From assembly GCA_902790135.1 (NCBI GenBank), contig CADAQM010000010.1:1-64000 (forward strand): 64,000 nt of DNA. The letters run 5' to 3'. The notes under the pieces were generated by a model that worked only from the letters and a program-made list of their open reading frames with translations, did not search any database and was not told the DNA's origin. Source of the DNA: an uncultured Coriobacteriaceae bacterium. Its GTDB lineage: Bacteria; Actinomycetota; Coriobacteriia; Coriobacteriales; Atopobiaceae. Shown here one piece after another: positions 8,321 through 17,740 of this stretch. The translations under genes and the position numbers were made by a program. Every line of letters starts with the position of its first letter. Position 1 is the stretch's first letter.

Positions 8321-9538
8321 ATGGCACTTCACATCGTCGAGGAGGCAGAGCGCTGCCTCAACTGCAAGAATCCCCTCTGTCAGAAGGGCTGCCCCGTGGG
8401 AACAGCAATCCCGCTGGTAATCCAGCTGTTCCGCGAGCGCAGGATGGACGAGGCAGGAGCCGTCCTCTTTCAGAACAATCCCATGAGCGCTGTATGCTCG
8501 CTCATCTGCAACCATGGCGCACAGTGCGAGGGTCACTGCGTACGCGGCCGCAAGGGCACGCCCATCCACTTCTCCGCCATCGAGAACTACGTGTCGAGCA
8601 CCTATCTCGAGCGCGTCCGCTTTGTAAAGCCCGAGCCTACCGGCAAGCGCGGGGCCGTCATCGGTGGCGGCCCCGCCGGCATCGTGGCAGCCATGAGGCT
8701 CGCACAGATGGGCGTCGCCGTCACGATCTTCGACCAGAACCCGCGCCTCGGTGGCGTCATGCGCTATGGCATCCCCGAGTACCGCCTGCCCAAGCGGGTG
8801 CTCGACCGCTACCAGGAGATCCTGGAGACCCTCGGTGTCAAGGTAAGGCACAACACCGCCATAGGCTCATCGCTCACCATCCCCGACCTCTTCCGCGACG
8901 GCTACGACACGGTCTTCGTCGGCACGGGCACCTGGCGCGCACAGACGCTGGGCGTCTCGGGCGAGGCAGGCGGAAACGTACTGTTTGGCCTCGACTACCT
9001 CATGAGCCCCGAGACGGCAGAGATCGGCGAACGTGTGGCCGTCATCGGTGCCGGCAACACCGCCATGGACGTGGCGCGCACCGCTATCCGCCAAGGCGCT
9101 AACGAGGTTACGCTCTACGCCCGAAGCAAGCACATTTCCGCAAGCTCCGACGAGCTCGAGTACGCCCTGCTCGATGGCGCCGAGCTGGTACAGGGCAAGG
9201 CGATCTGCGAGATCAACGAGAACGGCCCTGTCTTCAAGACGGCAATCTTCGACGAGAACGACCGCGTGACCGGTTACGAGGAGGAGCTCGACCAGGTGAG
9301 CTGCGACACGGTAATCGTGGCCGTCTCGCAGAAGCCCAAGAACAAGCTCATTCTCACCACCGAAGGTCTTGAGGGCGACGACCGTGGCCTGCTGATCGTG
9401 GACGACCAGGGTATGTGCACGGTGCCGGGCGTCTTTGCCGCAGGCGACGTGGTCACTGGCCCCAACACCGTGGTGCACGCCGTTGCAGCCACCAAGGTGG
9501 CCGTCGAGGGCATGCTTGCCTACATGGGTGTCGCATAG
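8321..9538 (+). CDS. gltA: GltA-type NAD(P)-dependent FAD oxidoreductase (glutamate synthase small-subunit family)
   Basis: A 405-residue protein. The N-terminus carries cysteines for iron-sulfur clusters (CLNCKNPLCQKGCPVG at residues 12-24, then CSLICNHGAQCEGHC). It then has an FAD Rossmann site (GGGPAGIVAAM, about residue 113), a second nucleotide site (GAGNTAMDVA) and the C-terminal FAD motif GVFAAGDVVTGP. This matches the beta subunit of NADPH glutamate synthase and relatives such as NfnB. No large glutamate synthase subunit lies beside it, so it may be a solo homotetrameric enzyme or an electron-transfer unit for another partner. The chosen ATG has GGGAGAGG in front; an upstream in-frame ATG at 8132 would add residues absent from the family. 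Confidence 0.8.
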   Translation: MALHIVEEAERCLNCKNPLCQKGCPVGTAIPLVIQLFRERRMDEAGAVLFQNNPMSAVCSLICNHGAQCEGHCVRGRKGTPIHFSAIENYVSSTYLERVRFVKPEPTGKRGAVIGGGPAGIVAAMRLAQMGVAVTIFDQNPRLGGVMRYGIPEYRLPKRVLDRYQEILETLGVKVRHNTAIGSSLTIPDLFRDGYDTVFVGTGTWRAQTLGVSGEAGGNVLFGLDYLMSPETAEIGERVAVIGAGNTAMDVARTAIRQGANEVTLYARSKHISASSDELEYALLDGAELVQGKAICEINENGPVFKTAIFDENDRVTGYEEELDQVSCDTVIVAVSQKPKNKLILTTEGLEGDDRGLLIVDDQGMCTVPGVFAAGDVVTGPNTVVHAVAATKVAVEGMLAYMGVA

Positions 9539-9567
9539 TTGAAGCGCAACCTGCAAAAGGGCATTCG

Positions 9568-9613
9568 GGACGGAGCCTTTTTATCTGCGTAATGCGGCCA
9601 AAAGGCTCCGTCC
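9568..9613. repeat. REP-like palindrome, possible terminator of gltA
   Basis: GGACGGAGCCTTTT (9568-9581) pairs perfectly with AAAAGGCTCCGTCC (9600-9613). It lies 30 bases after the gltA stop. A near-copy of its left half, GGCTCCGTCCCGAATG, occurs inverted at 11129-11144 on the far side of the Rpn-type gene. Confidence 0.7.
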
Positions 9614-9664
9614 TTTAGTCGTCCCTTGGCGCGTGACCCGCTTCAACAGTTCTTAAAATTCCCC

Positions 9665-9693
9665 TTTACAAACATATGTTCTAGTTTTATAAT
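9665..9693 (+). promoter_or_regulatory. Sigma-70-type promoter upstream of the Rpn-type gene
   Basis: TTTACA (9665-9670) and TATAAT (9688-9693) are separated by exactly 17 bases in an AT-rich pocket of otherwise GC-rich DNA. Transcription would begin near 9700 and leave a leader of about 300 bases before the ATG at 10000. Confidence 0.55.
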
Positions 9694-9699
9694 CATCTT

Positions 9700-9999
9700 G
9701 CTTGGAGGGAGCGGTTGTCGATACGCGTCCACGTCCGGTCCGGACCGTGTACCCTCATACGCAGAAACCTGCGGCTATACGGGGTTTCCGGCTGACTCAC
9801 CCGCGGGTGCGTTCCGCGGGGCCGGGGCTTTCATTCCGTGGCGGGCGTTCTCGAGCGAATACACGCACCACCCGTATTCGTCCCACAGAGGATGCCCATG
9901 CACGTTGCCGCCCGCTCTCCACCCACAGCCATTCCAGGCATGGTCCCCCCTGTCGACCATGACTCCCATCACTTCACTCGCATACAGAGAGGACTTGGA
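9700..9999 (+). other. Long GC-rich untranslated leader with several palindromes
   Basis: No convincing gene is seen here. Three dyads occur: CGGTCCGGACCG (9736-9747), CACCCGCGGGTG (9798-9809), and CGAATAC/GTATTCG (9856-9862 with 9874-9880). If the promoter at 9665 is real this is a structured 5' leader; a small RNA is also possible. Confidence 0.35.
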
Positions 10000-10980
10000 A
10001 TGGCCGATAACACCGTTTTCGACTCCGTCTTCAAGACGATGGTCCACAGATCGCCTCAGCTCATGATTCCCTTCATAAACGAGGTCTTTGGACGCAACTA
10101 CGCACAAGACAGTCCCATCGTCCGCTTCAGCGACGAGCATGAGAGCCTGCGCGGCACCATCATCGACGACACCGTCTTTCGTTTGGCAGAGAAGATCTAC
10201 CACGTTGAGTGTCAAAGCACCTCAGACGCGAGCATGGTCGTGCGCATGATCGAATACGACTTTCACATTGCCTTGGAAGAGGCCCTGACTGAAGGCGCAC
10301 CGTATGAGTTGGATTTCCCGGCTTCGTGCGTCCTGTATCTCAGGCACTCATCCAAAACGCCAGACAGCTTGCACGTAAAGGTCAATCTCCCCAATGGGGG
10401 TTCGTTCCAGTACGAGACAAAGGTCGTCAAGGCACAGCTCTTCAGCAGCGACGAGATTTTCAGCAAGAGGCTTCTGCTCCTGTTGCCGTACTATCTCATG
10501 CGCTATGAGCAGAACCTTTCTGCCATCGCATCAGATGACCGACAGTCGGAGCAGCTCGTTCATGAGTGTTCCGAGCTCAGAACCGAGCTTGAGTCGGTCG
10601 TACTGCGCATGGGCGACACGCCCTTATACGAGGAGCTCGTCGAGCTTATAATCAAGGTGTCTGATCACTTGCTCGCCGCATACGAGACGCTTCAGAAGAG
10701 AGTGAGGAAGGCTATGGGCGGAGAAGTGCTTGAGCTTTGGCGCGAGAGGGCGGAGCGTCTTGAGCGCGAGGCAGAAGCCCGAGGCATTGAGAGAGGCATC
10801 GAGCAAGGTATTGAGCGCGGCATCGAGCAAGGTATCGAGCAGGGCATCGAGCAGGGCATCGAGCAGGGCATCGAACAGGGAGTCGACGGGCTCGCCGCAA
10901 AGCTTCGCGAGCTGGGCATAGACGAGCAGATGCTCGGCGAGGCAATCTCCTCGCTCAGGGCGGAGCGCGACGACGACTAA
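10000..10980 (+). CDS. Rpn family recombination-promoting nuclease / PD-(D/E)XK transposase-like protein
   Basis: A 326-residue protein. The N-terminal part is a PD-(D/E)XK fold of the Rpn/transposase_31 kind (FDSVFKTMVHR, the helical IPFINEVFG, and YHVECQST carrying the E-x-Q catalytic strand). The middle is helical. Residues about 262-293 are eight perfect four-residue units G-I-E-(R/Q), followed by a short helical tail. Rpn proteins are DNA endonucleases linked to RecA-independent recombination. GAGAGGA lies just before ATG 10000; an earlier in-frame ATG at 9838 would add a non-conserved extension. A terminator follows, so the gene stands alone. REP-like repeats lie on both sides in opposite orientation. 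Confidence 0.8.
   Translation: MADNTVFDSVFKTMVHRSPQLMIPFINEVFGRNYAQDSPIVRFSDEHESLRGTIIDDTVFRLAEKIYHVECQSTSDASMVVRMIEYDFHIALEEALTEGAPYELDFPASCVLYLRHSSKTPDSLHVKVNLPNGGSFQYETKVVKAQLFSSDEIFSKRLLLLLPYYLMRYEQNLSAIASDDRQSEQLVHECSELRTELESVVLRMGDTPLYEELVELIIKVSDHLLAAYETLQKRVRKAMGGEVLELWRERAERLEREAEARGIERGIEQGIERGIEQGIEQGIEQGIEQGIEQGVDGLAAKLRELGIDEQMLGEAISSLRAERDDD
10783..10878 (+). repeat. 12-bp coding tandem repeat, 8 units (GIEQ/GIER)
   Basis: Eight in-frame 12-base units of the type GGCATCGAGCAG encode (GIE[Q/R])8 near the C-terminus of the Rpn-type protein. The last units are the most uniform at DNA level, which suggests recent slippage expansion. Such G-I-E-x repeats are common in this protein family. 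Confidence 0.9.
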
Positions 10981-11004
10981 CGCATAGCGCATCTTCCACG
11001 AGAC

Positions 11005-11044
11005 AAGCGGTTCCTGTTAATGATTTCTCAAACAGGAACCGCTT
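11005..11044 (+). terminator. Rho-independent terminator after the Rpn-type gene
   Basis: AAGCGGTTCCTGTT (11005-11018) pairs perfectly with AACAGGAACCGCTT (11031-11044) across a 12-base loop and runs into TTTCATT. It lies 24 bases after the stop. Confidence 0.8.
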
Positions 11045-11151
11045 TTCATTCGCTCTGTCATGTCTGCCTGGCACTTGAGGCAAAAAGGACGCCTGGCACC
11101 CCTCCCCCAGCACGGGGAAGTGGAGAAAGGCTCCGTCCCGAATGTCCTTTC

Positions 11152-12279
11152 CTACGCCATCAACTCCGCGAAGTCGGCCAGCACGCCGGGGATGTCAATC
11201 TGCTGCGGGCACACCGCCGCGCAGCTGCCGCAACCAAGGCAGGCGCTGGGCTGCTTGTCATCGGGAAGCGCCCCCAGGGCCATCGGTGCGATAAAGCCGC
11301 CGCCCGTGAACTTGTGTTCGTTGTAGAGCGCGATGAGGTGCGGAATGTCCAGCTCCATGGGGCAGTGGTTGGTGCAGTAGTGGCAAGCGGTGCAGGGCAC
11401 GCCGGTGGCCATGGTGTCGCCAATGCCCAGAATTGCGTCAAACTCCTCCTTGGAGAGCGGCTTGTCCTCGTCCCACGTGGCGATGTTCTGCTGCAGCTGC
11501 TCCATGTTGGACATGCCGGAGAGCACCATGGTGATCTCGGGCACGCTCTGCAGGAAGCGGAACGCCCAGGCGGGAATGGTCTCGTCGGGACGCAGCGCCT
11601 TGAGTTGGGTCTCGTACTGCTCGGGCAGCGTGGCCAGCTTTCCGCCGCGAAGCGGCTCCATCACCCACACGGGAATGCCGTACTCAGCGAGCAGGGCGAC
11701 CTTCTCGGCATCCTTCTGGAAGTGCCAGTCGATGTAGTTGAGCTGCAGCTGGCAGAACTCCATCTCCTGGCCGTACTTCTCGAGGAAGGCACGCAGCACG
11801 GGCAGCGCACCATGGCAGGAGAAGCCCAGGTGACGGATGCGGCCGGCCCTCTTCTGCTCGAGCAGGTAGCTCACGGTGCCAAAGCGGTCGTCGGCCAGAT
11901 AGTCGTCAATGTTGGACTCGGTAACGTTATGGCAGAGGTAGAAGTCGAAGTACTCGACCCCGCACTTCTCGAGCTGCTTCTCGAAGATCTCCTCCACCTT
12001 GCCAAAATTGCTGTTGGCATAGCCCGGGAACTTGGTGGCCAGGTAGAAGCTGTCACGCGGATACTTGGCGAGCGCGCGACCGAGCACCTCCTCGGAATGT
12101 CCGCCGTGATAGCCCCAGGCGGTGTCGTAGTAGTTGATGCCCTGCTCCATGGCGTAGTCGACCATGGCAGCAGCTACAGGTTCGTCGATGGTGTGGTCGT
12201 CGCCATCTACCACGGGCAGACGCATGGCGCCAAGACCAAGGCCGGACAGCTTCAAATCCTGAAAGTCGCGATAAATCAT
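11152..12279 (-). CDS. Aldo/keto reductase with C-terminal ferredoxin-like [4Fe-4S] domain
   Basis: A 375-residue protein. Residues 1-270 are an aldo/keto reductase barrel (LGLGAMRLP, catalytic Asp and Tyr in NYYDTAWGYHGG, and FYLATKFPG). The C-terminal 100 residues carry two cysteine motifs typical of 2x[4Fe-4S] ferredoxins: CTACHYCTNHC and CLGCGSCAAVC followed by P. Such fusions are common in strict anaerobes and probably couple NAD(P)H or ferredoxin to carbonyl reduction; the substrate is not known. GAGGAGGGG lies about 10 bases before the ATG. It is the first of three related reductases in this window (also at 23666 and 30881). Confidence 0.85.
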   Translation of the reverse strand: MIYRDFQDLKLSGLGLGAMRLPVVDGDDHTIDEPVAAAMVDYAMEQGINYYDTAWGYHGGHSEEVLGRALAKYPRDSFYLATKFPGYANSNFGKVEEIFEKQLEKCGVEYFDFYLCHNVTESNIDDYLADDRFGTVSYLLEQKRAGRIRHLGFSCHGALPVLRAFLEKYGQEMEFCQLQLNYIDWHFQKDAEKVALLAEYGIPVWVMEPLRGGKLATLPEQYETQLKALRPDETIPAWAFRFLQSVPEITMVLSGMSNMEQLQQNIATWDEDKPLSKEEFDAILGIGDTMATGVPCTACHYCTNHCPMELDIPHLIALYNEHKFTGGGFIAPMALGALPDDKQPSACLGCGSCAAVCPQQIDIPGVLADFAELMA

Positions 12280-12405
12280 GAACGGTCTCCCCTCCTCTGG
12301 CCGTCATTCCCTGTGACGGCGTGGCAATGCACCTTCATTCTGCCAGCTAGCATGACTGGGCGCCAATACCTATTTCCGAGGGCGTGTCATACATTCCATG
12401 CATGA

Positions 12406-12439
12406 ATATGGGACGAAGGTGTCAGCCTCCGTCCCATAT
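12406..12439. repeat. REP-like palindrome between MgtC-like gene and reductase
   Basis: ATATGGGACG (12406-12415) pairs with CGTCCCATAT (12430-12439) around a loop holding AAGGTGTCAGCCTC. It lies 40 bases past the MgtC-like stop, so it may end that transcript. Confidence 0.65.
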
Positions 12440-12477
12440 CGCATTTCTCATATCGGCGTACCGCCCACCTGGAGGCG

Positions 12478-13161
12478 TTAGAACATCTCGAGGTAGCGCA
12501 CGCAATCGAGGGCGCGAAGGCTTTCGGCCAGCGCCTTCTTCTCGCCCAAACGCTGCATGGTTGCAGAGAGTTGGACGACGGTGCTTCCCACCGGACTCTT
12601 CGACACCGTGAGCCCACTGAAGGACACGTCGTGAGCATGAAGCTCAGCAAACAGCTTTGGCAGATCCTCGTAGTCGACGACCTCAGCGTAGAGGTCAAAG
12701 CCGCGGGAGATGCCCGTGAGATAGGCGTCCAGGCGACCAAACACCGCAAACACGAGCAGCACGATAGCAGCTGCCAGCAGGCCAACCTCAAGCCATCCTG
12801 AGCCGCAAGCGAGGCCGATAACCGCCGTAGTCCAGAGGCCGGCAGCCGTGGTAAGCCCGTGCAGAGAGCCATTTCCCCTGGTAATGAGGGAGGCCGCACA
12901 AAGGAAGCCGACACCTGTGACCACGTTTGCCGCGATACGCGTCGCATCGGTCGTAACACCCTCGCGTCCGAGGATGATGCACTCCGACACGATCATGCAG
13001 AGCGCCGCACCGAGGCACACCAGCGCATGCGTCTTGAGGCCCGCCTTCTTGTTGCGCATCTCTCGGTCCACACCGACCATGGCACCACAGAGGAGTGCAC
13101 CGAGAAGACGCAGGGCGATTGCCCCGAAGGTGAATGTCCGCAAGCCTGCGAAGAGCTCCAT
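12478..13161 (-). CDS. MgtC/SapB family membrane protein
   Basis: A 227-residue protein with about five membrane segments in the first 145 residues. They include the MgtC signature: LLGALLCGAMVGVDREMRNKKAGLKTH, then TRIAANVVTGVGFLCAA in place of the usual GIGFLGAG. The C-terminal 80 residues form a soluble ACT-like domain. MgtC proteins modulate Mg2+ homeostasis and the F-type ATP synthase; SapB-type members are less understood. AAAGGAG eight bases before ATG 13161 sets the start. It is a single gene. Confidence 0.85.
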   Translation of the reverse strand: MELFAGLRTFTFGAIALRLLGALLCGAMVGVDREMRNKKAGLKTHALVCLGAALCMIVSECIILGREGVTTDATRIAANVVTGVGFLCAASLITRGNGSLHGLTTAAGLWTTAVIGLACGSGWLEVGLLAAAIVLLVFAVFGRLDAYLTGISRGFDLYAEVVDYEDLPKLFAELHAHDVSFSGLTVSKSPVGSTVVQLSATMQRLGEKKALAESLRALDCVRYLEMF

Positions 13162-13377
13162 GGGGTCTCCTTTCCTAGGCACCTACACACAGTCTAGCAA
13201 GGGAGCCATGGGCAAAATCCCCAAGGCTCCCCCCTCTCGGCAAACCTATCCCAGAGACCGAACAAACGCAATTCTGTCTATATGGCGTCTGAAAAAACGT
13301 ACATATATTCGTATTGTGAGCGTTTCCGTAGCGCAATCCATCGGTAAGAGAGTTTGAATACCTGTCTGGAGGTATTA
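13162..13377. other. Gene-free spacer
   Basis: This stretch holds the divergent promoters of the MgtC-like gene and the RhuM-like stub. AT-rich DNA at 13265-13350 is the likely promoter of the stub. I see no further gene or clear structure. Confidence 0.4.
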
Positions 13378-13490
13378 ATGGCTGCTACAGAAATGGTCCT
13401 GTTCGAGTCGAGCGACGGAGTGGTCACACTGCCGGTCGAAGTGGATGCGACCAACGAGGACGCATGGCTCACTCACCATCAGCTAAGCAT
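13378..13490 (+). pseudogene. N-terminal stub of a RhuM-like protein
   Basis: A well-formed start (GGAGG five bases before ATG 13378) opens a frame beginning MAATEMVLFESSDGVVTL and continuing to DAWLTHHQLS. This matches the opening of RhuM/DOC-associated proteins, which start with a short strand pair followed by (V/A)WLT-Q-x-(M/L) and a helix-turn-helix. After about 37 codons it runs straight into a REP-like palindrome, and the rest of the family's roughly 300 residues is absent. RhuM-type proteins are mobile and often linked to toxin-antitoxin or prophage loci. Assignment rests on a short match. Confidence 0.45.
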
Positions 13491-13495
13491 CAGGA

Positions 13496-13525
13496 CGATC
13501 GGGACAGAAGCCTCCGTCCCGATCG
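13496..13525. repeat. REP-like palindrome at the break of the RhuM-like stub
   Basis: CGATCGGGAC (13496-13505) and GTCCCGATCG (13516-13525) form a perfect 10-bp stem with a 10-base loop AGAAGCCTCC. It begins within about 10 bases of where RhuM-like coding sequence ends. Confidence 0.75.
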
Positions 13526-13559
13526 CCCTGCAATCACCCTTTGGTTGCTCCGCCGAGCT

Positions 13560-13805
<246 letters not shown>

Positions 13806-13819
13806 CTAAGGCATGGCAA

Positions 13820-15184
13820 TCATCTTGCGCCGCACTCTGCCTTCGCGCACCTGCTGCGCATGACCAGCAGGTAAGCCACACCCTGCGCCACAGCCGTCAC
13901 CGCCCAACTGATGGGATAGGCCAGAATGAGATGCGCGTACGTGGGCATGGCGACAAAGCCCGTATGCACCCACAGGATGCGCGCGCCGCAGATACCGATG
14001 ATGCTGATGGCAGCAGGAACGGTCGATCGTTTGTAGCCACGCATGGCACCCGAGAAGATCTCGTTGATGGCGTTGACCCACTGGAAGCAGGTCGCACGGA
14101 GAATGCGCTGATAGGCAAGGGGTTTAACGGCGGCATCGGTCGTAAAGAGAGCCACGAAGGGCACGCGCAAGGCGTAGAAGAAGACACCAACGGCCAGCGT
14201 GAACGCCGGCCCCAGAAGCAGCGTGAGCCGAGTCACCTTCCTGCAACGCACCTCGTTTCCCGCCCCGTCGTTCTGGCTGACGAAGGTGGTGCCCGCTTGG
14301 CTGAATCCCAGAATGGCGTTGTAGGTGAAGTACTCGAAGTTGGTGGCGACCGTCGTTGCGGCCATGGCCGTCTGACCCAGCGAGTTTATGGCCGCTTGCA
14401 GCACGATATTGGAAAGCGAGAAGATCGACGACTGGATGCCCGCTGGCAGACCCACGCGCACGATGCCGCCGAGCGATGTGCGGTCGATGCGGAGCTGACG
14501 CAGGCTCAGGTGGTAGATGCCCGTCTCGCGACGCAGCATCTCGACAAGCGCCAGGCTGCTCGCCACATTGGAGAGCAGCGTCGCCAACGCCACGCCAGCC
14601 ACGTCGAGCTTCAGCCCTACCACAAAGAGCAGGTTGAGCAGCACGTTGAGCACGCCCGAGATGATGAGCACCACCAGCGGCCGGCGCGTGTCTCCCTTGG
14701 AGCGCAGCACCGCCGAGGCAAAGTTGTACAGCATGATGGGTGTCATGCCCAGGTAGTAGATGCGGAAGTACAGCATGGCCGCATCCATGAGCTCATCGGG
14801 CGTACCGATCAGCTCGTGCACCGTACGTGCCAGCAACTGTCCCGCCACCAGCAGTACGGAGCCGCAGACGAGCGACAGCGCGATTGAGGTGTGCGTCGCA
14901 CGACGCACACCCTCCTCATCACCTTTGCCGAAGCAGTTTGCGATAGTCACGTTCGCGCCAAGCGAGACGCCCACAAAGAGGTTGACCATCAGACTGATGA
15001 GGTAGGTGTTCGCGCCCACTGCCGCAAGCGCATCGGAGCCCGCAAAGCGTCCGACCACCGCCACGTCAGCAGCATTGAAGAGCTGCTGCAGAAACCCGCT
15101 CGCCGCAACCGGCAGCGCGAAGGCAATGATCTTGGGCACGAGCGGCCCGTGCAGCATGTCTATGTCGTGTGAGCGTGCCTGCAT
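13820..15184 (-). CDS. MATE family efflux transporter
   Basis: A 454-residue protein with about 12 membrane segments in two related halves. The first half has the MATE opening (MLHGPLVPKIIAFALPVAASGFLQQ) and an ALAAVGANTYLISLMVN segment; SKGDTRRPL follows helix 4-5. MATE exporters expel drugs or metabolites using Na+ or H+; the substrate is unknown. The first ATG has no clear ribosome binding site, and an internal ATG at 15157 is an alternative. Downstream lies the GH1 remnant. Confidence 0.88.
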   Translation of the reverse strand: MQARSHDIDMLHGPLVPKIIAFALPVAASGFLQQLFNAADVAVVGRFAGSDALAAVGANTYLISLMVNLFVGVSLGANVTIANCFGKGDEEGVRRATHTSIALSLVCGSVLLVAGQLLARTVHELIGTPDELMDAAMLYFRIYYLGMTPIMLYNFASAVLRSKGDTRRPLVVLIISGVLNVLLNLLFVVGLKLDVAGVALATLLSNVASSLALVEMLRRETGIYHLSLRQLRIDRTSLGGIVRVGLPAGIQSSIFSLSNIVLQAAINSLGQTAMAATTVATNFEYFTYNAILGFSQAGTTFVSQNDGAGNEVRCRKVTRLTLLLGPAFTLAVGVFFYALRVPFVALFTTDAAVKPLAYQRILRATCFQWVNAINEIFSGAMRGYKRSTVPAAISIIGICGARILWVHTGFVAMPTYAHLILAYPISWAVTAVAQGVAYLLVMRSRCAKAECGAR

Positions 15185-15278
15185 CTCAAAAGGCTTTCTA
15201 TGCAGATTGGTGACTCACCATATGATAGCGGTTGACAACATAGGCATTTCCAGCAGGTCACAGTGACCTAACGAGCCC

Positions 15279-15872
15279 TCAGTGTCTGAGCAGCAGTGCC
15301 CAAAGCCAACGGAAGTCGGGCTGCCCCGGGTGCTCGTTGCCAAAGGTGCCAACCTGCATCACCTCGAGCTCTGGGACAGTCGCCAAAAGCTCGGCAAAGC
15401 GCCTCTCGTCCATGTAGGTGTAGTAGCGTTTTCCCAGGTAGCCGTCCATGCTCGCGTCGCCATACTTGAACGACACGTAGAGCACGCCGCCCGGCCTGAG
15501 CGCCCGGACAAGCTTGGACATGACCTGCACGAGTCGCTCGTACTCGAGATGCATGACGGAGGCCGAGGCAAAGACGCCGTCATAGAGCGCCTCGTCCTCG
15601 AGCTCGTTGAACTCCTGCACCCGCACGGGAGCCCCGAGGTAGTCCGAGGCAAGGGCCGCCAGACGCGCCGACCCGTCCGTCGGCGTGACGTCGAACCCCC
15701 TCTCGAGGAAGTAGGCGGTATCCCTTCCAGACCCACAACCGAAGTCGAGAATGGCCGCCCCCGCGGGCAGCTGCGCCAGAAAGCGGTCCTGGTTGCTGCG
15801 CTCCTCGATGGTGAAGGCGTCGGCAAAGCAGCGTTCGGCGTTCTCGTCGAAGTATTCGATGGTCGTGTTCAT
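15279..15872 (-). CDS. Class I SAM-dependent methyltransferase
   Basis: A 197-residue protein with motif I ILDFGCGSGRDTAYFLERG, acidic motif TPTDGS, ALRPGGVLYVSFKYG (post-motif III) and RRFAELLATVPELEV. This is a small UbiE/TehB-type methyltransferase; the substrate cannot be told. GGAGG lies 10 bases before ATG 15872. An earlier in-frame start at 15971 would run through a REP-like element and is unlikely. Confidence 0.82.
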   Translation of the reverse strand: MNTTIEYFDENAERCFADAFTIEERSNQDRFLAQLPAGAAILDFGCGSGRDTAYFLERGFDVTPTDGSARLAALASDYLGAPVRVQEFNELEDEALYDGVFASASVMHLEYERLVQVMSKLVRALRPGGVLYVSFKYGDASMDGYLGKRYYTYMDERRFAELLATVPELEVMQVGTFGNEHPGQPDFRWLWALLLRH

Positions 15873-15963
15873 GGGTGGGGCCTCCAAGGTGGCGCCAATG
15901 CTCCGGCGATGCGGCTCAACACACCCATTGTGACATCTCGAGATCTCGGCACCAATACCCGAG

Positions 15964-16028
15964 AAGGACAATCGGGACGGAGGCTTCTGTCCGCGTCGCC
16001 ACGGGAAAGCCCCCTCCCGATTGTCCTT
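15964..16028. repeat. Large REP-like palindrome
   Basis: AAGGACAATCGGGA (15964-15977) pairs with TCCCGATTGTCCTT (16015-16028). The loop carries GGAGGCTTCTGTCC, shared with other copies. It lies just beyond the GH1 stop at 16057. Confidence 0.75.
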
Positions 16029-16056
16029 CGATTGCTCGTCTCAGGAATTCTGGGGA

Positions 16057-17541
<1,485 letters not shown>

Positions 17542-17740
17542 TCAGCGCCATTCTATTTCCCCTGACTAGTTAAGCGATTTACTCTCAGCTAAATGGAAAG
17601 TGGTTTTCAGCTTGGATGCCACATCTTGAAATTCATTTCCAAGTGCAAGCCGGCAACCATTGGAGAGACTGCCCGTCCTTCCTTCAGAACTAGCCTAAAC
17701 TTGGCCTTATCAGACAAGTTCCCTCGCTGCAGGAGATCGC

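Noticed and set aside
10783-10878. The short tandem repeats as a possible CRISPR array.
   Set aside because: The units are 12 bases, directly adjacent with no spacers, and lie inside a coding sequence.
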